Shown here: positions 1 through 11,573 of the stretch, piece after piece
Position numbering within the stretch: position 1 is the stretch's first letter
Layout of the letters: each line of letters starts with the position of its first letter
DNA from: Ehretia macrophylla
Lineage: Eukaryota; Streptophyta; Magnoliopsida; Boraginales; Ehretiaceae
Direction of reading: 5' to 3'
NCBI GenBank assembly: GCA_037974665.1
Contig: CM075764.1
Span: forward strand, 88,468,825 to 88,532,824
Length of the DNA: 64,000 nt
Notes under the pieces: model-generated
What the model saw: only the letters and a program-made list of their open reading frames with translations
What the model was told of the DNA's origin: nothing
The model's database searches: none
Program-made: the position numbers and the translations under genes

Positions 1-329
1 CCATCCCCAATATGATCTCAAAGTCATTGAAGGGTAGAATAATAAAATCAGCAGGACATATACGACCCTCAATATAAATATTACATGTTTTGCAAATACA
101 TCTAGTAACAAACTTCGAACCCATAGGAGTATAAACCACAATCTCATGCAACAATTTATCATGTTTCAATTTAGCATTTTGTGCACAAGTAGGGAAAATG
201 AATGAATGAGTAGCCCCGGAGTCAATTAAAACCTTAATTGTTTGATCATTAAGGAGAAAAGTACCTTCTACCACAGCAGTCGTATCTAGAAGCTCCTCAA
301 CATCCAAAGCAAATACTCGGGCCTTCCCC
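1..329 (-). pseudogene. pro: Gypsy aspartic protease, N-terminal part, cut by window edge
   Basis: Same frame as gag. The catalytic motif reads LIDSGATHSFI with the aspartate codon at 221-223, the typical D-S-G-A of retrotransposon proteases that cleave the Gag-Pol precursor. The flap and the hydrophobic motif F-E-I-I-L-G-M-D near positions 5-35 are also recognisable, so most of the domain is present up to the edge. No stop codon is seen within this part. It presumably continues into reverse transcriptase to the left. The gene as a whole is non-functional because of upstream stops. Confidence 0.85.
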
Positions 330-1531
330 TGTGGTGCTGGTGCCCTGGTCTGAGAATTCTGACTCGATGTCTGACCCTTGGTGTTCTTAAATTTCAGCCA
401 ATCTTTAACCCTGTGCTAGTCACTCCTGCAGCTTGTACACCTGTTCAATTTCCTCCAACAAATCTCTTTAGTGTGACCCTGATGTTGACAGAAATTACAC
501 TGCTGGTGACGTCTTAGAGCAGTGCCTCCCGAAAGAGCTCTGAAAGTAGAGGTAGCGGAACTACCCTGTTGTGAACGAGTTACCACTGGATGAGATTGAC
601 TTTGATTCTGACTCTATACCGGTCGTGCCTGAGTCTGAGTAGGCCTTGTATAGCTCTGAGTCTGCCTCAACTGTTGACTCTGACCCACTGAAACAGTCTG
701 CCTCTAGTACCCCTGAATCTGTGATTGGTACTGCCGTTGACTTGACTGACTAGACTCGGCCAACACGTCTGCCTTGCGTTTCTCATATCTTGATACGGCC
801 CCGACTACTACAACATAATTAGGATAATCATTGGAAGACAGATTAAGCATAATATCACTTCTCGGGCCTTTGATAAATCTCTGAATCTTTATGTCCTCCG
901 GTTGCACTAACGCTGGCACGTAGTAAGAGAGTCTAGTGAAAGTAGCCTCATACTAATCCACGGTCATATTTCCCTACCTTAAAGCTACGAACTCCTCCTG
1001 ATGTCTCTCACGGGCTACTACAGATACATACTTATCTCAGAACTCTCGAATAAAGTTGGCCCACGAATGTTGTACTATCTCTGCCTCCCACTTTTCACTA
1101 ACGGTACGCCACCATTCCTCGACATCACCCTCTAACAAGAATGCAGCATAAGTGATTTTTCTCTCATCATTACACTCAAGTATTGCCACAACTCTTTCAA
1201 ACTTCCTCAGCCATAACTCTGATTTCATATCATCCAGCTCATCATAGAAGCTATACGACCCATGGTGTAAAAACTTGTCATACAAATTACCCCCAGCAGT
1301 ACCGCTACTCTCTACTCTAGTAGCCTGATTACATCTACCGGTCCCTGGTTGACCCTGCTCTGTCACAAACTGTGCAATAGTATTCATACCAGCAACCATA
1401 GTAGCCAGAATATGTGCATTGCTCGGTTCTGGTCCCTGCGGTACATTTCCCGCTACACCTTCATCTTTCCCCAACACATCCTGCCTAGGATCTTCCTCTG
1501 ACTTTCTCCTCGATTTTCCCCTTCTCCTCAT
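330..1531 (-). pseudogene. gag: Gypsy gag (capsid and nucleocapsid), broken by stop codons
   Basis: The likely start is the ATG at 1531 (MRRRGKSRRK...), chosen because it is followed by the usual basic N terminus; an upstream ATG at 1567 is also in frame. The middle part has the retrotransposon gag signature LLEGDVEEWWRT followed by a WANFIREF-type helix. A nucleocapsid knuckle CX2CX4HX4C (CNFCQHQGHTKEIC) lies at 458-499. In-frame stops are TGA at 1037 and TAG at 974, 953, 704, 614 and 416. Nearly all are explained by C-to-T change in CAG or CGA codons, as expected for methylated-cytosine deamination in silenced DNA. In a live element the product would assemble virus-like particles in the cytoplasm and bind the RNA. 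Boundary with protease is approximate. Confidence 0.88.
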
Positions 1532-1824
1532 CTTGATGCTAAAAGAATAAAATATTATAGTAGGCAAATAGATAACACAAAGATAGCATGTATATGTTTC
1601 AACATCTTATACACAAAAGTCAACATGTGAAACACTTAACAAGTATTACTAAACTTTTCATATTCATGTCATATCATGCTTTTGAAACTCTTCTTTCATG
1701 CTAGTATGTCCTTCACTCAAATACTTAGACACTTAAACAATCACATAGTCACGCAATCCAACTTGAGCATATGGACCTCTACCCACATGCCGAGGAAATC
1801 AACCCGACTTTACGCATTTAAATA

Positions 1825-1836
1825 GCTCTGATACCA
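1825..1836 (-). other. Primer-binding site, initiator Met tRNA
   Basis: The minus strand reads TGGTATCAGAGC, the canonical plant retrotransposon primer site complementary to the 3' end of initiator Met tRNA. It begins 6 nt from the LTR end, as expected. It fixes both the strand of the element and the LTR boundary. Confidence 0.95.
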
Positions 1837-1842
1837 CCTAAA

Positions 1843-4329
1843 TGTCACGCCCCAACCCAACCCCGCACTAAAGGTTAAGTCTGGACCCGACAAACGGACA
1901 TAGTCTCCTCTGTACCGTAGTTATTCTGTAAACCTGTAAACATTCTATAAAATTATGACATACAAGGATATCATTTAATATAAAACAAAACCTAGCAATA
2001 AGGCCATCAGAGCCTTAAACACACAACAGTTTAGGTACACACACGCATGCATTCATAACTTAACTTCTTTACAAACTTGCCTATCATGCCACTCCATGAT
2101 AGCCTTTAACCATTCTTAGGAATTGAAAACAACCATACACCAGAACAGTCACACCCAAGCATGCAAAGTAGCTAGAAACATAAATAGAAGTTATTACATG
2201 TCGTAGTTTCATATATTCTAGTACAATCATCTTACAATTACACAAACATGTACATAGCACTTAGGCTATAAAATAGAAGACAAAGGAGAACAAGGAAGTT
2301 CTTCACTTATCAACAAGAACAAAATCCACCTCAAGCAACTAGACACATCAACTAAGGCAACGGCTCAGTCTGAACCTCCTGTTCTTCCCCATCAAACAAA
2401 TCTAGCTGGGGATCAACTATAGCATCTCCTGAAACATGTTAGCGAGGTATGAGCAACCACTATTGCCCAGTGAGGGATAAAGACTACCCGGGACGTGTAA
2501 TGTAACAAATATAACAGTTAAACAAGAAAGGCAAGTGAAGTATATTTGAAACAGTAAATAACCACACATATCAAATGATAGGATACACTTAACCCCAACA
2601 CTCTAGAATTCTCTTATCTTTGATCACGAACCACGAACCACGATCAATGTGCCAGCATAACCCCAATCACTCCAGTGGATGTACTCCGGATGTACCCCGA
2701 TAATCCTACGACCCAACACCCCCTGGCAATCTCCTGACCAGGCGAGTGAGGGAATAGGGTACAAAGATCGAATATCCACTAGTAAGCCCACCATTGCCGC
2801 CCAGCCGATATTCAATACAACCGCCCCTGACACTATGGTTGCACAACCACTATGCAAAGCACTTATCAATGGCAACATGATAACAATAATAGAAGCAATA
2901 ACACGTAGGAGGATCAACAAAGTAGGTTGACCTCGTAACAGTTAGAATAGAAGCATTAACATATTGATAACCAAGGGATTACAAAGGGGCAAAATCAAGA
3001 TTCATATAGAATTATACCAAATGCTCAAGAACATCATAAATATACATTTTAACACTCAAGGGGTCATGACAAGGTCGTAGAAGCGTGAATCATTCGAATT
3101 CCTACCTTAACCCCTTTGAAATTCAACCCGTTTTCCTTCCACTCTCATAACATTGTTCTAGATTAGCAAGTGTCCTATACCATGCTCCTAATTAACCCTC
3201 TAGGAACCCTTAGGACCCTCAAGGTCGCACAATTACCCGCTTTTAGCCCAAAAGCCCCAATATTCCCCTTATGACTTTGTACTACACGTACCTCAATTGG
3301 GACTCAAATGGAAGGTAGCAAAGCTTATTTAGAACCTATATAGCCTAGGAACACTAAAAGTGAAGACCAATACAACCCGGATTCGCGCTAACCCCGAAAC
3401 CCTTTTCTAAAAGTCGGATATTTACTTCTTTTGCTAAGTTATGAGCAATTAAACCTTACGGGGCCTTTACAATACTTTTATAAATATCTAAAGCACCTAT
3501 TAGAACCATTAATTCAAGCTATAAGGTTCGATTACGCAAAATCCTAGTTTTTCCGTCACTATTCATGCCATACAATCAACAAGCAATTTTACACAAATAA
3601 AATATAAAACAATAGCATAAATAAGGTCTCTACTACTTATATACAACATACATAAGCGTATTTAAGAATTGCATAAGCATTTGATAGCAAATCTAATAAT
3701 TCAAAAAAGTTGTCACATTTTTCAAATACAAAAATAGGTATGAAATCTCTCACCTAAAGCGCGTAGGAACTCGGCAAAGGCTAGTAGACACCCTAAACTA
3801 CTTGTACCTAGCTTGGCTTTGGTTGGATTGAAGAATTGAATAGCAAAAGATCTCCCTCTTGCCTGTTAAGGGCTGTTCAGCCCTGCTACAATGATTTCAG
3901 CTTCTTTTTTTGTTTTGTTTTGCTAAGTTATGTCATGTGTTGTGTGTTGGTTGAGTATATATTAGGGTGGGGGTCAAGTTGGGTGCTTAAATGGTTTATT
4001 AAAATGAGACTAGTTAGCTTAAAAACGAGTCTATTGCGCATAATTTAAGTTAGCTAACTAAACATAATGTTTCATACATAACACTATTCACTATATTGGT
4101 AAAACTTTTTCTAAACAGGTGCTCCTTCCGCTTTTAGATCAAATGCACATTTTTCTCATTCCTAAAACAATTGTTATAATTTAATAAAAATGCTAATTCA
4201 TGGTAATTATGAAGTTGAAAAATGGAATGAATAGTTACCAAAGAAGACAACAAGTAAAGTACAGAAGAAATGCACAATTAGTGGATGCAATAGTAATCTA
4301 GAAGTACGGCTAAAATCTCGGGCGTTACA
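1843..4329 (-). repeat. 5' LTR of the minus-strand Gypsy element
   Basis: The LTR starts TGTAACGCCCGAG and ends GGGGCGTGACA in element sense, so it has TG...CA ends. It is immediately followed (towards lower coordinates) by the primer-binding site. It carries a diverged version of the core seen in the other long LTRs of this window, around 2620-2830, including a weak 7-nt-loop hairpin (arms 2678-2684 and 2692-2698) and the second hairpin at 2450-2469. This links the conserved core to a family that has gag and protease. No credible coding sequence lies inside. Confidence 0.9.
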
Positions 4330-7300
4330 ATAACATATTTAACACAAAATAGCAAAACTAGTTAGACAAGTATTTAACAACGTATAAAAAGGATACGGTT
4401 CCATGTTTGTCTTCAATCATGAGCCACGAGCCAAGATCTTCAAACAAGTGCTGGCAAAACCCTTATTCCTCCAAATAGGGTACTTCGGATGTACCCCGAT
4501 CCTACGACCCTTTCTCTTGAGGTAGGTCCATATGCCCAGTAGGTGAACCACGCCTCTCAGGTAGTGGAGTATACTCAGCGAGAGAAAGAAAATAAGCACC
4601 ATAATAGTCGAGGAAGCACGGCAAGCCCGATGCCGCCCGTGTTTCTCGATACTACCATGTCGGAAAAGTTTGCGCAACCTCGAGAAAACTCATAAGAGCC
4701 AGAGCCAAGATTTTTAAATATCACATAAGATGGACAACAGAGTAGGCCGCCCTCGTAATTAAACACAAATAACATAAGAAAACGCAAGATAGCAAGTAAA
4801 TAGTACATATAAACTATTTCAATTACTAAAGAATACAATCTAAAAATAGATGAAGACTCCCTCACCTTTACCAAACCTATAAGGATAAAGCTTAGACTTA
4901 CTCCAAACCTCTTTGAATCCGCTCAAATGTGCAAACTCCTAGTTATTCATATAAGTGTAATACTTTAGCAATTGACTATAGAAGGTTTAACAATCATCTT
5001 CCACATCCAAGAATCTATATTACATGCTTTATTTCATTGTAACTTAATTAAACTCCATAGCTTTGTAACAACATAGAAGTATTTACTTATATATAAGGTT
5101 AAGTTAACTACAACTAACCAAAATTGTACTTAACATATAAACTAAATGCCAGCTATACAAGTGGACTCAACTAACATGCATTGGTTAGTATCATTACATT
5201 TAGCTTATATTCTAATTAATTCTTCAAACATTCAATACAAGTTTTCAAGTGCAAAGTTAATACCGCAAGCTCAACTAAGACATCTTCCAATTCCTCTAAT
5301 AGAAATTCAACTTAATCAATTTGGTTACCTAGGCTATTGACCTCCAAACTATCTGATTTTTATGTATAATCATAGCTCTTCGAGTGTAGTTAATTTTACG
5401 TTCAAATGGTGCTCAATTCTAAGTTAAATTCCAAAAGTTATAACCTTTACCGCGCAACCATGCATAGCTGGGCAGAACCACCGATTTTTGAGCTACATTT
5501 CAGAAATGATGTGATCAGAGGGCTAAAACGTTAGAATTAGCCTTAGTCCTAGAAATCAAAACTTGTTCTAAACTGCCTAATGTAGCTTTTGTGTAAATTT
5601 CATTAATTTTTGAGCACTTTGCTAGGTCAAAGAAGCTTTGAAAGACAGGGGCAGTGGACTGACCCAAAACAGAACACACTCACACAAGCACCTAGTTGAA
5701 TTCTACCTTGGTTTCATGCTTTGCTTGCTAGCTTTAGGCTTTACTTTGGCACATACAATACTTATCCAATCAATTAATGAGTCAACTAATAACAATTATC
5801 AACATAATTCATAACTAGTTCCTTTAATCCTCTTTCAACTTCATAATAAACTAAAGTCATGCAAACCAAATAACTTAATTCACAAAACTTCACTTCTATG
5901 ATACGTACACTACACAAAGGCATATAAACATTTAATTACTCAATTATAAAGCAATTATCTATTATAAATCAATTATCAAGTAGCAAACATGCTAGAACAT
6001 GAAATTAATCAAGCATGCACAAAGGGGGTCAAATGTCTGATGATCACGAAACTTCACCAAATGCTCACAATTGTTATATAAAAACATATAAGATCAAGAT
6101 ATACAAGCACCAGTGCTAATTCAAGGCTAAGCATGAAAACTCTGAGTTCCCCTTTTGTTCGACTAGACTATTAAGCTTCCTATCGAATTCAACGATCAAG
6201 TTAGACAAGATAGTTATTCTATCAATCCAAGGATACCTAAATACATCTTTTAGAGCCTTCAAATCATAGCCTAGAGTTCCAATACACAAAAATACCGAAA
6301 ATGCCTCTTTGTGGGTTTTCACTACAAGTACCTATTTCGGGACCCAAACAAGTGAAACAAAGACACTTCTAAGGCTTCAATATTTAATAAAGACTAGCCA
6401 TGATGTCGAAACGTGCCCGGATTCAAGTTAACCCCGAAACTCCTTATTAAAGTAGCCTAATTTGATCAAATTATTCAAATTTTGTACATGGTAAGCGCAA
6501 CTAACAATTTTCACACGCTCAAGGACCTAATTAACAACTACTAGAAGTCTCGAATCGAATTAAATTATAATTTTTTTCCAAAACCCTAGGTTGACACTAT
6601 TCATCATTTTCCTTAAGTGAAATCTTGTTAAAAACTTAGTTTCAAGCTATACCATTACATATAAGTGGTCTCTAGCATGTAATAATACTATATAGAGCAA
6701 GAATCAAGTATCTTATGGCATGAAATAAGCAAAATTCGAAAATATTAAAAATGGCAAAAAACTTAAAACTATGGAAATCATACAACTCCCTAACCTAGGA
6801 GTCTTAAAAATGCAAGAAGAAGACTTTGGAGAAGTGGAATGCATCCTTGGATGTAAGCTAGAGCTATGGTTGAAGAAGCAAAGTTGAATTTTCTCCTCAT
6901 TTTTCATTTCTTGACCTCATTGGTTTGGGGGGGGGGGGGAGGGGGGAGGGGGAGGGGGCTTTTCAGCTTATATTTTTTTTTAAGTCTTTTGTATGCTATG
7001 TATATGCTAGGTGATATTTAAAGAGTAAAATCCATTTTGGTCTTTTAGTAATTGCTCAAAATCTAATACAATTAAGCTAAAAAAAAATTGCTTTTAAAAG
7101 CCTAACAATGCCTTTCATGTAATAAATTACACTATTCATATGATACCTGAAACATTTTCTAAATGCACTCTCCCAAGGTCAAAATAACAAAATTTCACTT
7201 CCGACATTCTTTTTATATGTAATATGACCTAAGAAAAATATAAAATCAAATAATTTAAACATAAAATTTTCTCATGAATAGTAACTACATAAAGTAGAGA

Positions 7301-7383
7301 AATTCATACTAAAATACACTCAGAAATGAACGTAAAGTACACAACAGTTAATTATGAATATGATGCAAGTCTTGGGTGTTACA
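4330..7383 (-). repeat. Right-hand part of a long minus-strand Gypsy LTR
   Basis: The fragment ends at 7383 with TCTTGGGTGTTACA, the LTR 5' terminus read from the other strand. It contains the common LTR core (4395-4760) with the first hairpin (arms 4477-4483 and 4491-4497, pairing including one G.U). Its left part is missing because the Gypsy element at 1-4329 inserted into it. The right flank (7384 on) is itself the interior of a plus-strand LTR, with predicted target duplication GGAAC. There is a 32-bp G-rich run at 6927-6958. No coding sequence. Confidence 0.85.
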
Positions 7384-8156
7384 GGAACCGTATCCTTTTA
7401 TAAAGTGTTTAATTACTTGTTTCAATAGCTTGTTTATTTGTGATATTTATTTGTTATCTTGTGCATTTCATAAAAGCATTTCCTCGGTATGTTGCATCAC
7501 CTCCCTCACTGAGTATACCAGTTATATACTCACCCTCATTTCTAACACATTTCAGGTTCAGCACCTTCACAAGGTGATACAAGGAAAGCTCGAGAGTTCC
7601 CGTGTTTGGTTGTGTTGGCTTCCATTATTAGTATCTGCAAATCCATGTGAATTAGTAAAGTGGTTTGAATTGTAATTTGATTGGAACTATAGAAATCTGG
7701 CTTGTAATTGTATTGGATCTTGTTTGTTTTTGATTTGTAGGTGGCCTGTAATAGCTTAATGGACTATGTTATGCTTGCTTGGGTTAATAGAGTTAATAGG
7801 ATGGATTAATAGACAAGACAATTGAAGAGATAAAGTTAGAATGGTATGATAAGTGACTTTATAACATAGTATTTCAATATTTGAGGCCTATGCATGCTTG
7901 TGTACCTATTTTGTTGAGTCTAGGGCTTGGAGGGCCTTAAGACGGGGCATAGCTTAATGATTGAAGTTAGACTGTATAAGAATGTTGGATTATGGTTTTG
8001 TAGTTGTATTATGTTATTCGCAGGTTATCGGATAGTCCTTTAAACAGGAGAGACTCCATCCGTTTTCTCCTAAATTTCGTGCCTGGGGTTTGGATTTGGG
8101 TTGAGGATAGTATGTTTAATAAAGGTCCCGATTCCATGAGGGATTGAGGTGTTACA
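7384..8156 (+). repeat. 3' end of a plus-strand Gypsy LTR
   Basis: It matches the last ~800 bp of the plus-strand LTRs ending at 33855 and 56829, including the phrase CCGTATCCTTTTATAAAG at its start, the second hairpin at 7510-7532 and the terminal GGTGTTACA at 8156. The rest of the LTR lies to the left, beyond the nested insertions and outside the window. Confidence 0.85.
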
Positions 8157-9139
8157 TGAAGGCTTATCAATATTTTTTTAATAATACAAATGTTAATAAA
8201 GAATAAAAGTTATATACTAATTACTCCAAGAAAATAAAGGCATGCAACTTAAATTTATCGAGAAGTGATTTAAAAAAAGTAATTAAAGTAACTATGAGGC
8301 ATCTAAAGGTGTCAATGTTCAAGTGTAGTTAATTTTATCTTAGTAAAGATGGATAAGCTCGCTTAGGGTGCATTTTGGTTTTTTATTTTATTACTAATGA
8401 GTCTAAAAAAATAATTATTGTGGCACCTAAAGATGTTAATATACAAGCTTAGCTAATGTTATGATTCTAAAAAAGTAATTATTGTAGCATCTAAAGATGT
8501 CAATATACAAGCTATTAATTTGATGGATAACATTTTCCAACTTATTTTCAACTATAAGCGATTTTTTCACCTAATTAACTCCTACATTAGAATGTGAAAA
8601 ATAACGACAACAAAATATCATTCAGACTCTGCTTGTCTTGGATTAGTAAACATGGTTTAAATAAGAAAATCTAATTATTTCTAAGTTTAAAATTAAGTAG
8701 AACAAAATTAACTTTTGACTAGTTAAGATACTATTTCACAATAAAATAACAATAAAGTTTTGCAAAACCTATATATTTATCTATGGAAAAGACTCCGTAT
8801 TTGATTAAATTATTCAACATTCTCTTTCACTGAATATTGTCCACAAAGGTTGAGTTAACTAGTTGGTAGCTACTCATGACCAAAAGTTTCAACTTTGAAT
8901 TTATGTTATTCAATTACAAATATTGTCGCATTCTAGATTGACTTGAAATATATGTGTTGGGCCGTGCTAGTGTACCATTGATGTATTCAATATGGTCCTA
9001 CCTTAGATGAGTTCATCATTAAGAAAATATATATACTTTTATAATTTTCAAAAAAAAAAAATTCAATTTTAAATATTCATATCAAGTGCATCATGGTCTT
9101 TTTTTATAAAAAAAAAAAGAATGCCTAAACTATACAATA
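8157..9139. other. AT-rich intergenic stretch with a degenerate ~60-bp repeat
   Basis: No gene is visible on either strand. Three imperfect copies of a unit containing GTAATTATTGTAGCATCTAA and ATGTCAATATACAAGCT occur at about 8272-8343, 8406-8466 and 8467-8525. The rest is homopolymer-rich AT sequence. Confidence 0.6.
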
Positions 9140-9341
9140 CATGTCACCCTATTTTTATCAACGCATCATAGAAGGTGATATTTGGGTGAGTAATGCCAGA
9201 TGTCATTCTATTTTTATTACCCAAATATCACATTTTATATGTATGTCTAGTAGACATGTTAAAAGAAGAGAGACAATTAAAAAAAATTATATGCATACAT
9301 GTAAGAGGTGATATTTAAGTGATAAAAATAAGATAACTGTT
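9140..9341. mobile_element. Small inverted-repeat element, MITE candidate
   Basis: The left end (ACCCTATTTTTATCA, from about 9146) is approximately the reverse complement of the right end (GTGATAAAAATAAG, about 9319-9333). Inside, GTGATATTTGGGT (from 9176) pairs with ACCCAAATATCAC (about 9221-9233), and a third related arm occurs at 9307-9323. This fold-back arrangement without coding capacity fits a MITE. No clean target duplication was found, so the superfamily is not assigned. Confidence 0.45.
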
Positions 9342-9651
9342 ATGAAATTAGACAGAAACTAGAAGAGACAGTGAAAGTAAAGTGAGAAATATGATAGGGA
9401 GAAAGAAAAATAGTATTTCTATTGATTTTTATAGTGTAACTTTACAATGTATAAAGGCTTATTTATAACCAAAATACAAGAGAAGTTACATACTACTAGC
9501 CTTTGAATAGGATCAAGATACAGAGTTTAGATAAACATTATCACCTAGTTTACCCCTCATTTAGGGAGGGGTATATATGTATATTGACATTTAAACAAAA
9601 AAAAAGAGGATTGATACCTTCCTATACCGCACCAAATGGTCCAAATCCCTA
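9342..9651. other. Non-coding stretch, no gene seen
   Basis: Purine-rich sequence (9352-9412) followed by AT-rich DNA. On the minus strand a TATAAATAAGCC box near 9451-9464 resembles a promoter of a Copia LTR, but no LTR ends were found. Nothing else is supported. Confidence 0.4.
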
Positions 9652-9887
9652 GGCCTTGTTTGGATTCAGGGAGGAAAAATTAATAAAGGAAACGAGATGA
9701 TTTAATAATAAAGAAAAGGAAAGGGAAGGATTAGATTTTGTTTAGATTTGATAAAATTATAAAGGAAAGGTTTATAAAGAATTATGTATATTCTTTGTTT
9801 GAATGGAAAAGAAAATGAGAGGAAGAGATAAAATTTTATAAACAAATTGACAAGTTTGCCCTTACCCAAATTTCTATGTAGAAAGAT

Positions 9888-9912
9888 TATCTATCTATCT
9901 ATCTATATATAT
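9888..9912. repeat. (TATC)n microsatellite
   Basis: About five TATC/ATCT repeats followed by an (AT)n-rich tail up to about 9945. Confidence 0.85.
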
Positions 9913-10140
9913 ACATATAACGTGTATGTGTCTATATATATAACTTATGGTTTAAACAGTAAAGTGAGTAGCGAAATGTAGCAATCCAAATCTTTGTGGG
10001 TGAAGTTCGTGAATCTAGCATCAGTTTTTTTTTTTTTTCTTTTCTGAGTGATGATCCGATAGGTTTAGTTCGTGAATCTAGCAACGGGTTTTTTTTTTTG
10101 TGAATGATGATTTGATAGTTAGCAAAGAAGAGGAGGTGCA

Positions 10141-10390
10141 TGTGGTAACCCCACATCGGAAGGAGAAATGCTCGGACTACTGGATATAAGGGATGTCCTG
10201 GACTATTCGTGCACGCGTGTTTTCCTGACAGTAGCTGGGAAACGATAAATCCGTGAGGGGTATGGGCCCCAAAGCGGACAATACGTACATAGTGCGTTAC
10301 TGGGCCTGTTCGCCATGGCCTTGGTGCTCGCTTGGGCCTAAGTCCTAGGGGGTATCCTATAGGCGTGTGAGTTGGGTTTAGGGCATTACA
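10141..10390 (+). repeat. TRIM left LTR
   Basis: TG...CA ended, 250 bp, closely similar to 10465-10719 by eye. It contains ACTGGATATAAGGGATGTCC, with a TATAAG box that could serve as the promoter. Confidence 0.9.
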
Positions 10391-10464
10391 AAGTAGTATC
10401 AGAGCGGGCCTTCCTTTGTGCTAGTGGCCCGCGAGGGCGCTGGGCCTCCTTAAGGGGGGGTGGA

Positions 10465-10719
10465 TGTGGTAACCCCATCCCACATCAGAAGGAGAAACGC
10501 TAGGACTACTGGATATAAGGGATGTCCTGGACTATTCGTGCACGCGTATTTTCCTGGCAGTGGCTGGGAGACGACAAATCCGTGAGGGGTATGGGCTCCA
10601 TAGAGGACAATACGTGCATAGTATATTTCTAGGCCTACTCGTCATGACCTCAGTGCTCGCTTGGGCCCAAGTCTCAGGGGGTATCCTATAGGCGTGGGAG
10701 TTGGGTTCGGGGTGTTACA
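10465..10719 (+). repeat. TRIM right LTR
   Basis: 255 bp. It differs from the left copy mainly by substitutions and a short indel near its start (CCCCATCCCACATC against CCCCACATC). Confidence 0.9.
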
Positions 10720-11008
10720 GTTCATCAGAGATCAAAAAATAAGTAGCAGTGGTGTAATTTCTCAGATTTTCAGAGAGTAGTAACATCTTTATGTACCTAA
10801 GATTTTTCATCTCCCTCATTTTGACCCAATTTGGGGTTTACCAAAGGAAAAAAATTTAGGGTGATTTCAAATGTTTAGAGTTGAGTGATTTTTATTTTCT
10901 CCCCAAGTCTTTCTCCTCTTAACCCCTTAATCCAAACAAGAGAACTGATTTAAAAATCACTCTAAAACCAATCATTTCCACTCAAATCCTTCAATCCAAA
11001 CAAGCTGT

Positions 11009-11558
11009 AAAAGTTTTAACTTTATCAAACTTGTCCAAAAGTGCACATTTCATCTCCTTTATCTTTGAGCTTTCTCCATTGCCGACAACTCGCAAAGCTG
11101 AGGTAATTCTTTTTTTTTCTTGGTTGAGCTAAAAGTGTGGAGTTGATTATTGATGATTGTTTAGTGAAATATATATTTAAGATTTTAATAATGTTTGGTA
11201 TAAATTTTAGAAAGAGTTTTCATAATATACGATTATGAACTAACTAATAAAATAAAACTCTAAAAGTATACATAAAATAAACTAATAAAGAGAAAGTCCA
11301 CGTATTCATAGCATACATGATTATATGCTTGCCAAGTTTCAATGATTTTTTTGGTCTTATGGTCTAGACAGCTAGACAGGAGCCATAGACTATGTTTTAG
11401 TGCTTAAATGTTTATAATTGTTATGTGTTTTAGTGATTATTTCTTTATAATTGCAATAATATTGTTTAAATAATTTATACATAGATGAGTTTCTCTAACC
11501 CCAAATTATTAACTTTGGACTCAATTGTACACTTCAGGCACCACCTAACTTCTGGTAC
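11009..11558. other. AT-rich stretch, no gene seen
   Basis: No reading frame, RNA gene or clear repeat was recognised. The last ~100 bp probably belong to the TIR element that ends at 11573. Confidence 0.4.
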
Positions 11559-11573
11559 CTGGATCCGCCACTA
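11559..11573. mobile_element. hAT-like terminal inverted repeat (single end)
   Basis: CTGGATCCGCCACTA is the reverse complement of TAGTGGCGGATCCAG, the typical plant hAT terminus. It abuts the LINE fragment exactly where protein similarity stops, so the element appears to have inserted into or truncated the LINE. The matching left end was not found. Confidence 0.5.

Larger units (their letters stand above)
1..4329 (-). mobile_element. Ty3/Gypsy (chromovirus-like) retrotransposon, 5' half, runs off left edge
   Basis: Read on the minus strand this is, in order, a 2.49-kb 5' LTR, an initiator-Met primer-binding site, a ~290-nt leader, gag, a CCHC knuckle and an aspartic protease cut by the window edge. 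Gag and protease share one frame with no frameshift, but the frame has six stop codons. The neighbour on the right (4330 on) is the interior of another LTR; a related uninterrupted copy near 44095-44107 reads straight through this point, so the element inserted there. The expected 5-bp target duplication copy is ATAAC at 4330-4334; its partner lies outside the window. The order and gag/protease sequence fit the chromovirus (Tekay-like) branch; that lineage assignment is inferred because integrase and chromodomain are not visible. Confidence 0.93.
10141..10719 (+). mobile_element. TRIM: complete miniature LTR retrotransposon
   Basis: Two ~250-bp LTRs (10141-10390 and 10465-10719) begin TGTGGTAACCCC and end TTACA. 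Between them lie only 74 bp: a primer site TAGTATCAGAGC (10394-10405, one mismatch to the Met-tRNA site) and a polypurine tract ending GGGGGGGTGGA (to 10464). There is no room for any protein, which is the definition of a terminal-repeat retrotransposon in miniature; it must use proteins from another element. The target duplication is GTGCA at 10136-10140 versus GTTCA at 10720-10724 (four of five). The LTR motif GCGGACAATACG resembles known plant TRIMs. It is clearly more GC-rich than its surroundings. Confidence 0.92.
9652..11008. mobile_element. Non-autonomous TIR DNA transposon, split by a TRIM
   Basis: The left end reads GCCTTGTTTGGATT (9653-9666) and the right end, on the opposite strand, reads GCTTGTTTGGATT (10993-11005). 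A subterminal copy of AATCCAAACAAG lies at about 10931-10942. This CTTGTTTGG type of terminus is common in plant MITEs and related non-autonomous elements. The TRIM at 10141-10719 has inserted inside it. No transposase is present. Superfamily uncertain; a clean target duplication was not recognised. Confidence 0.5.
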
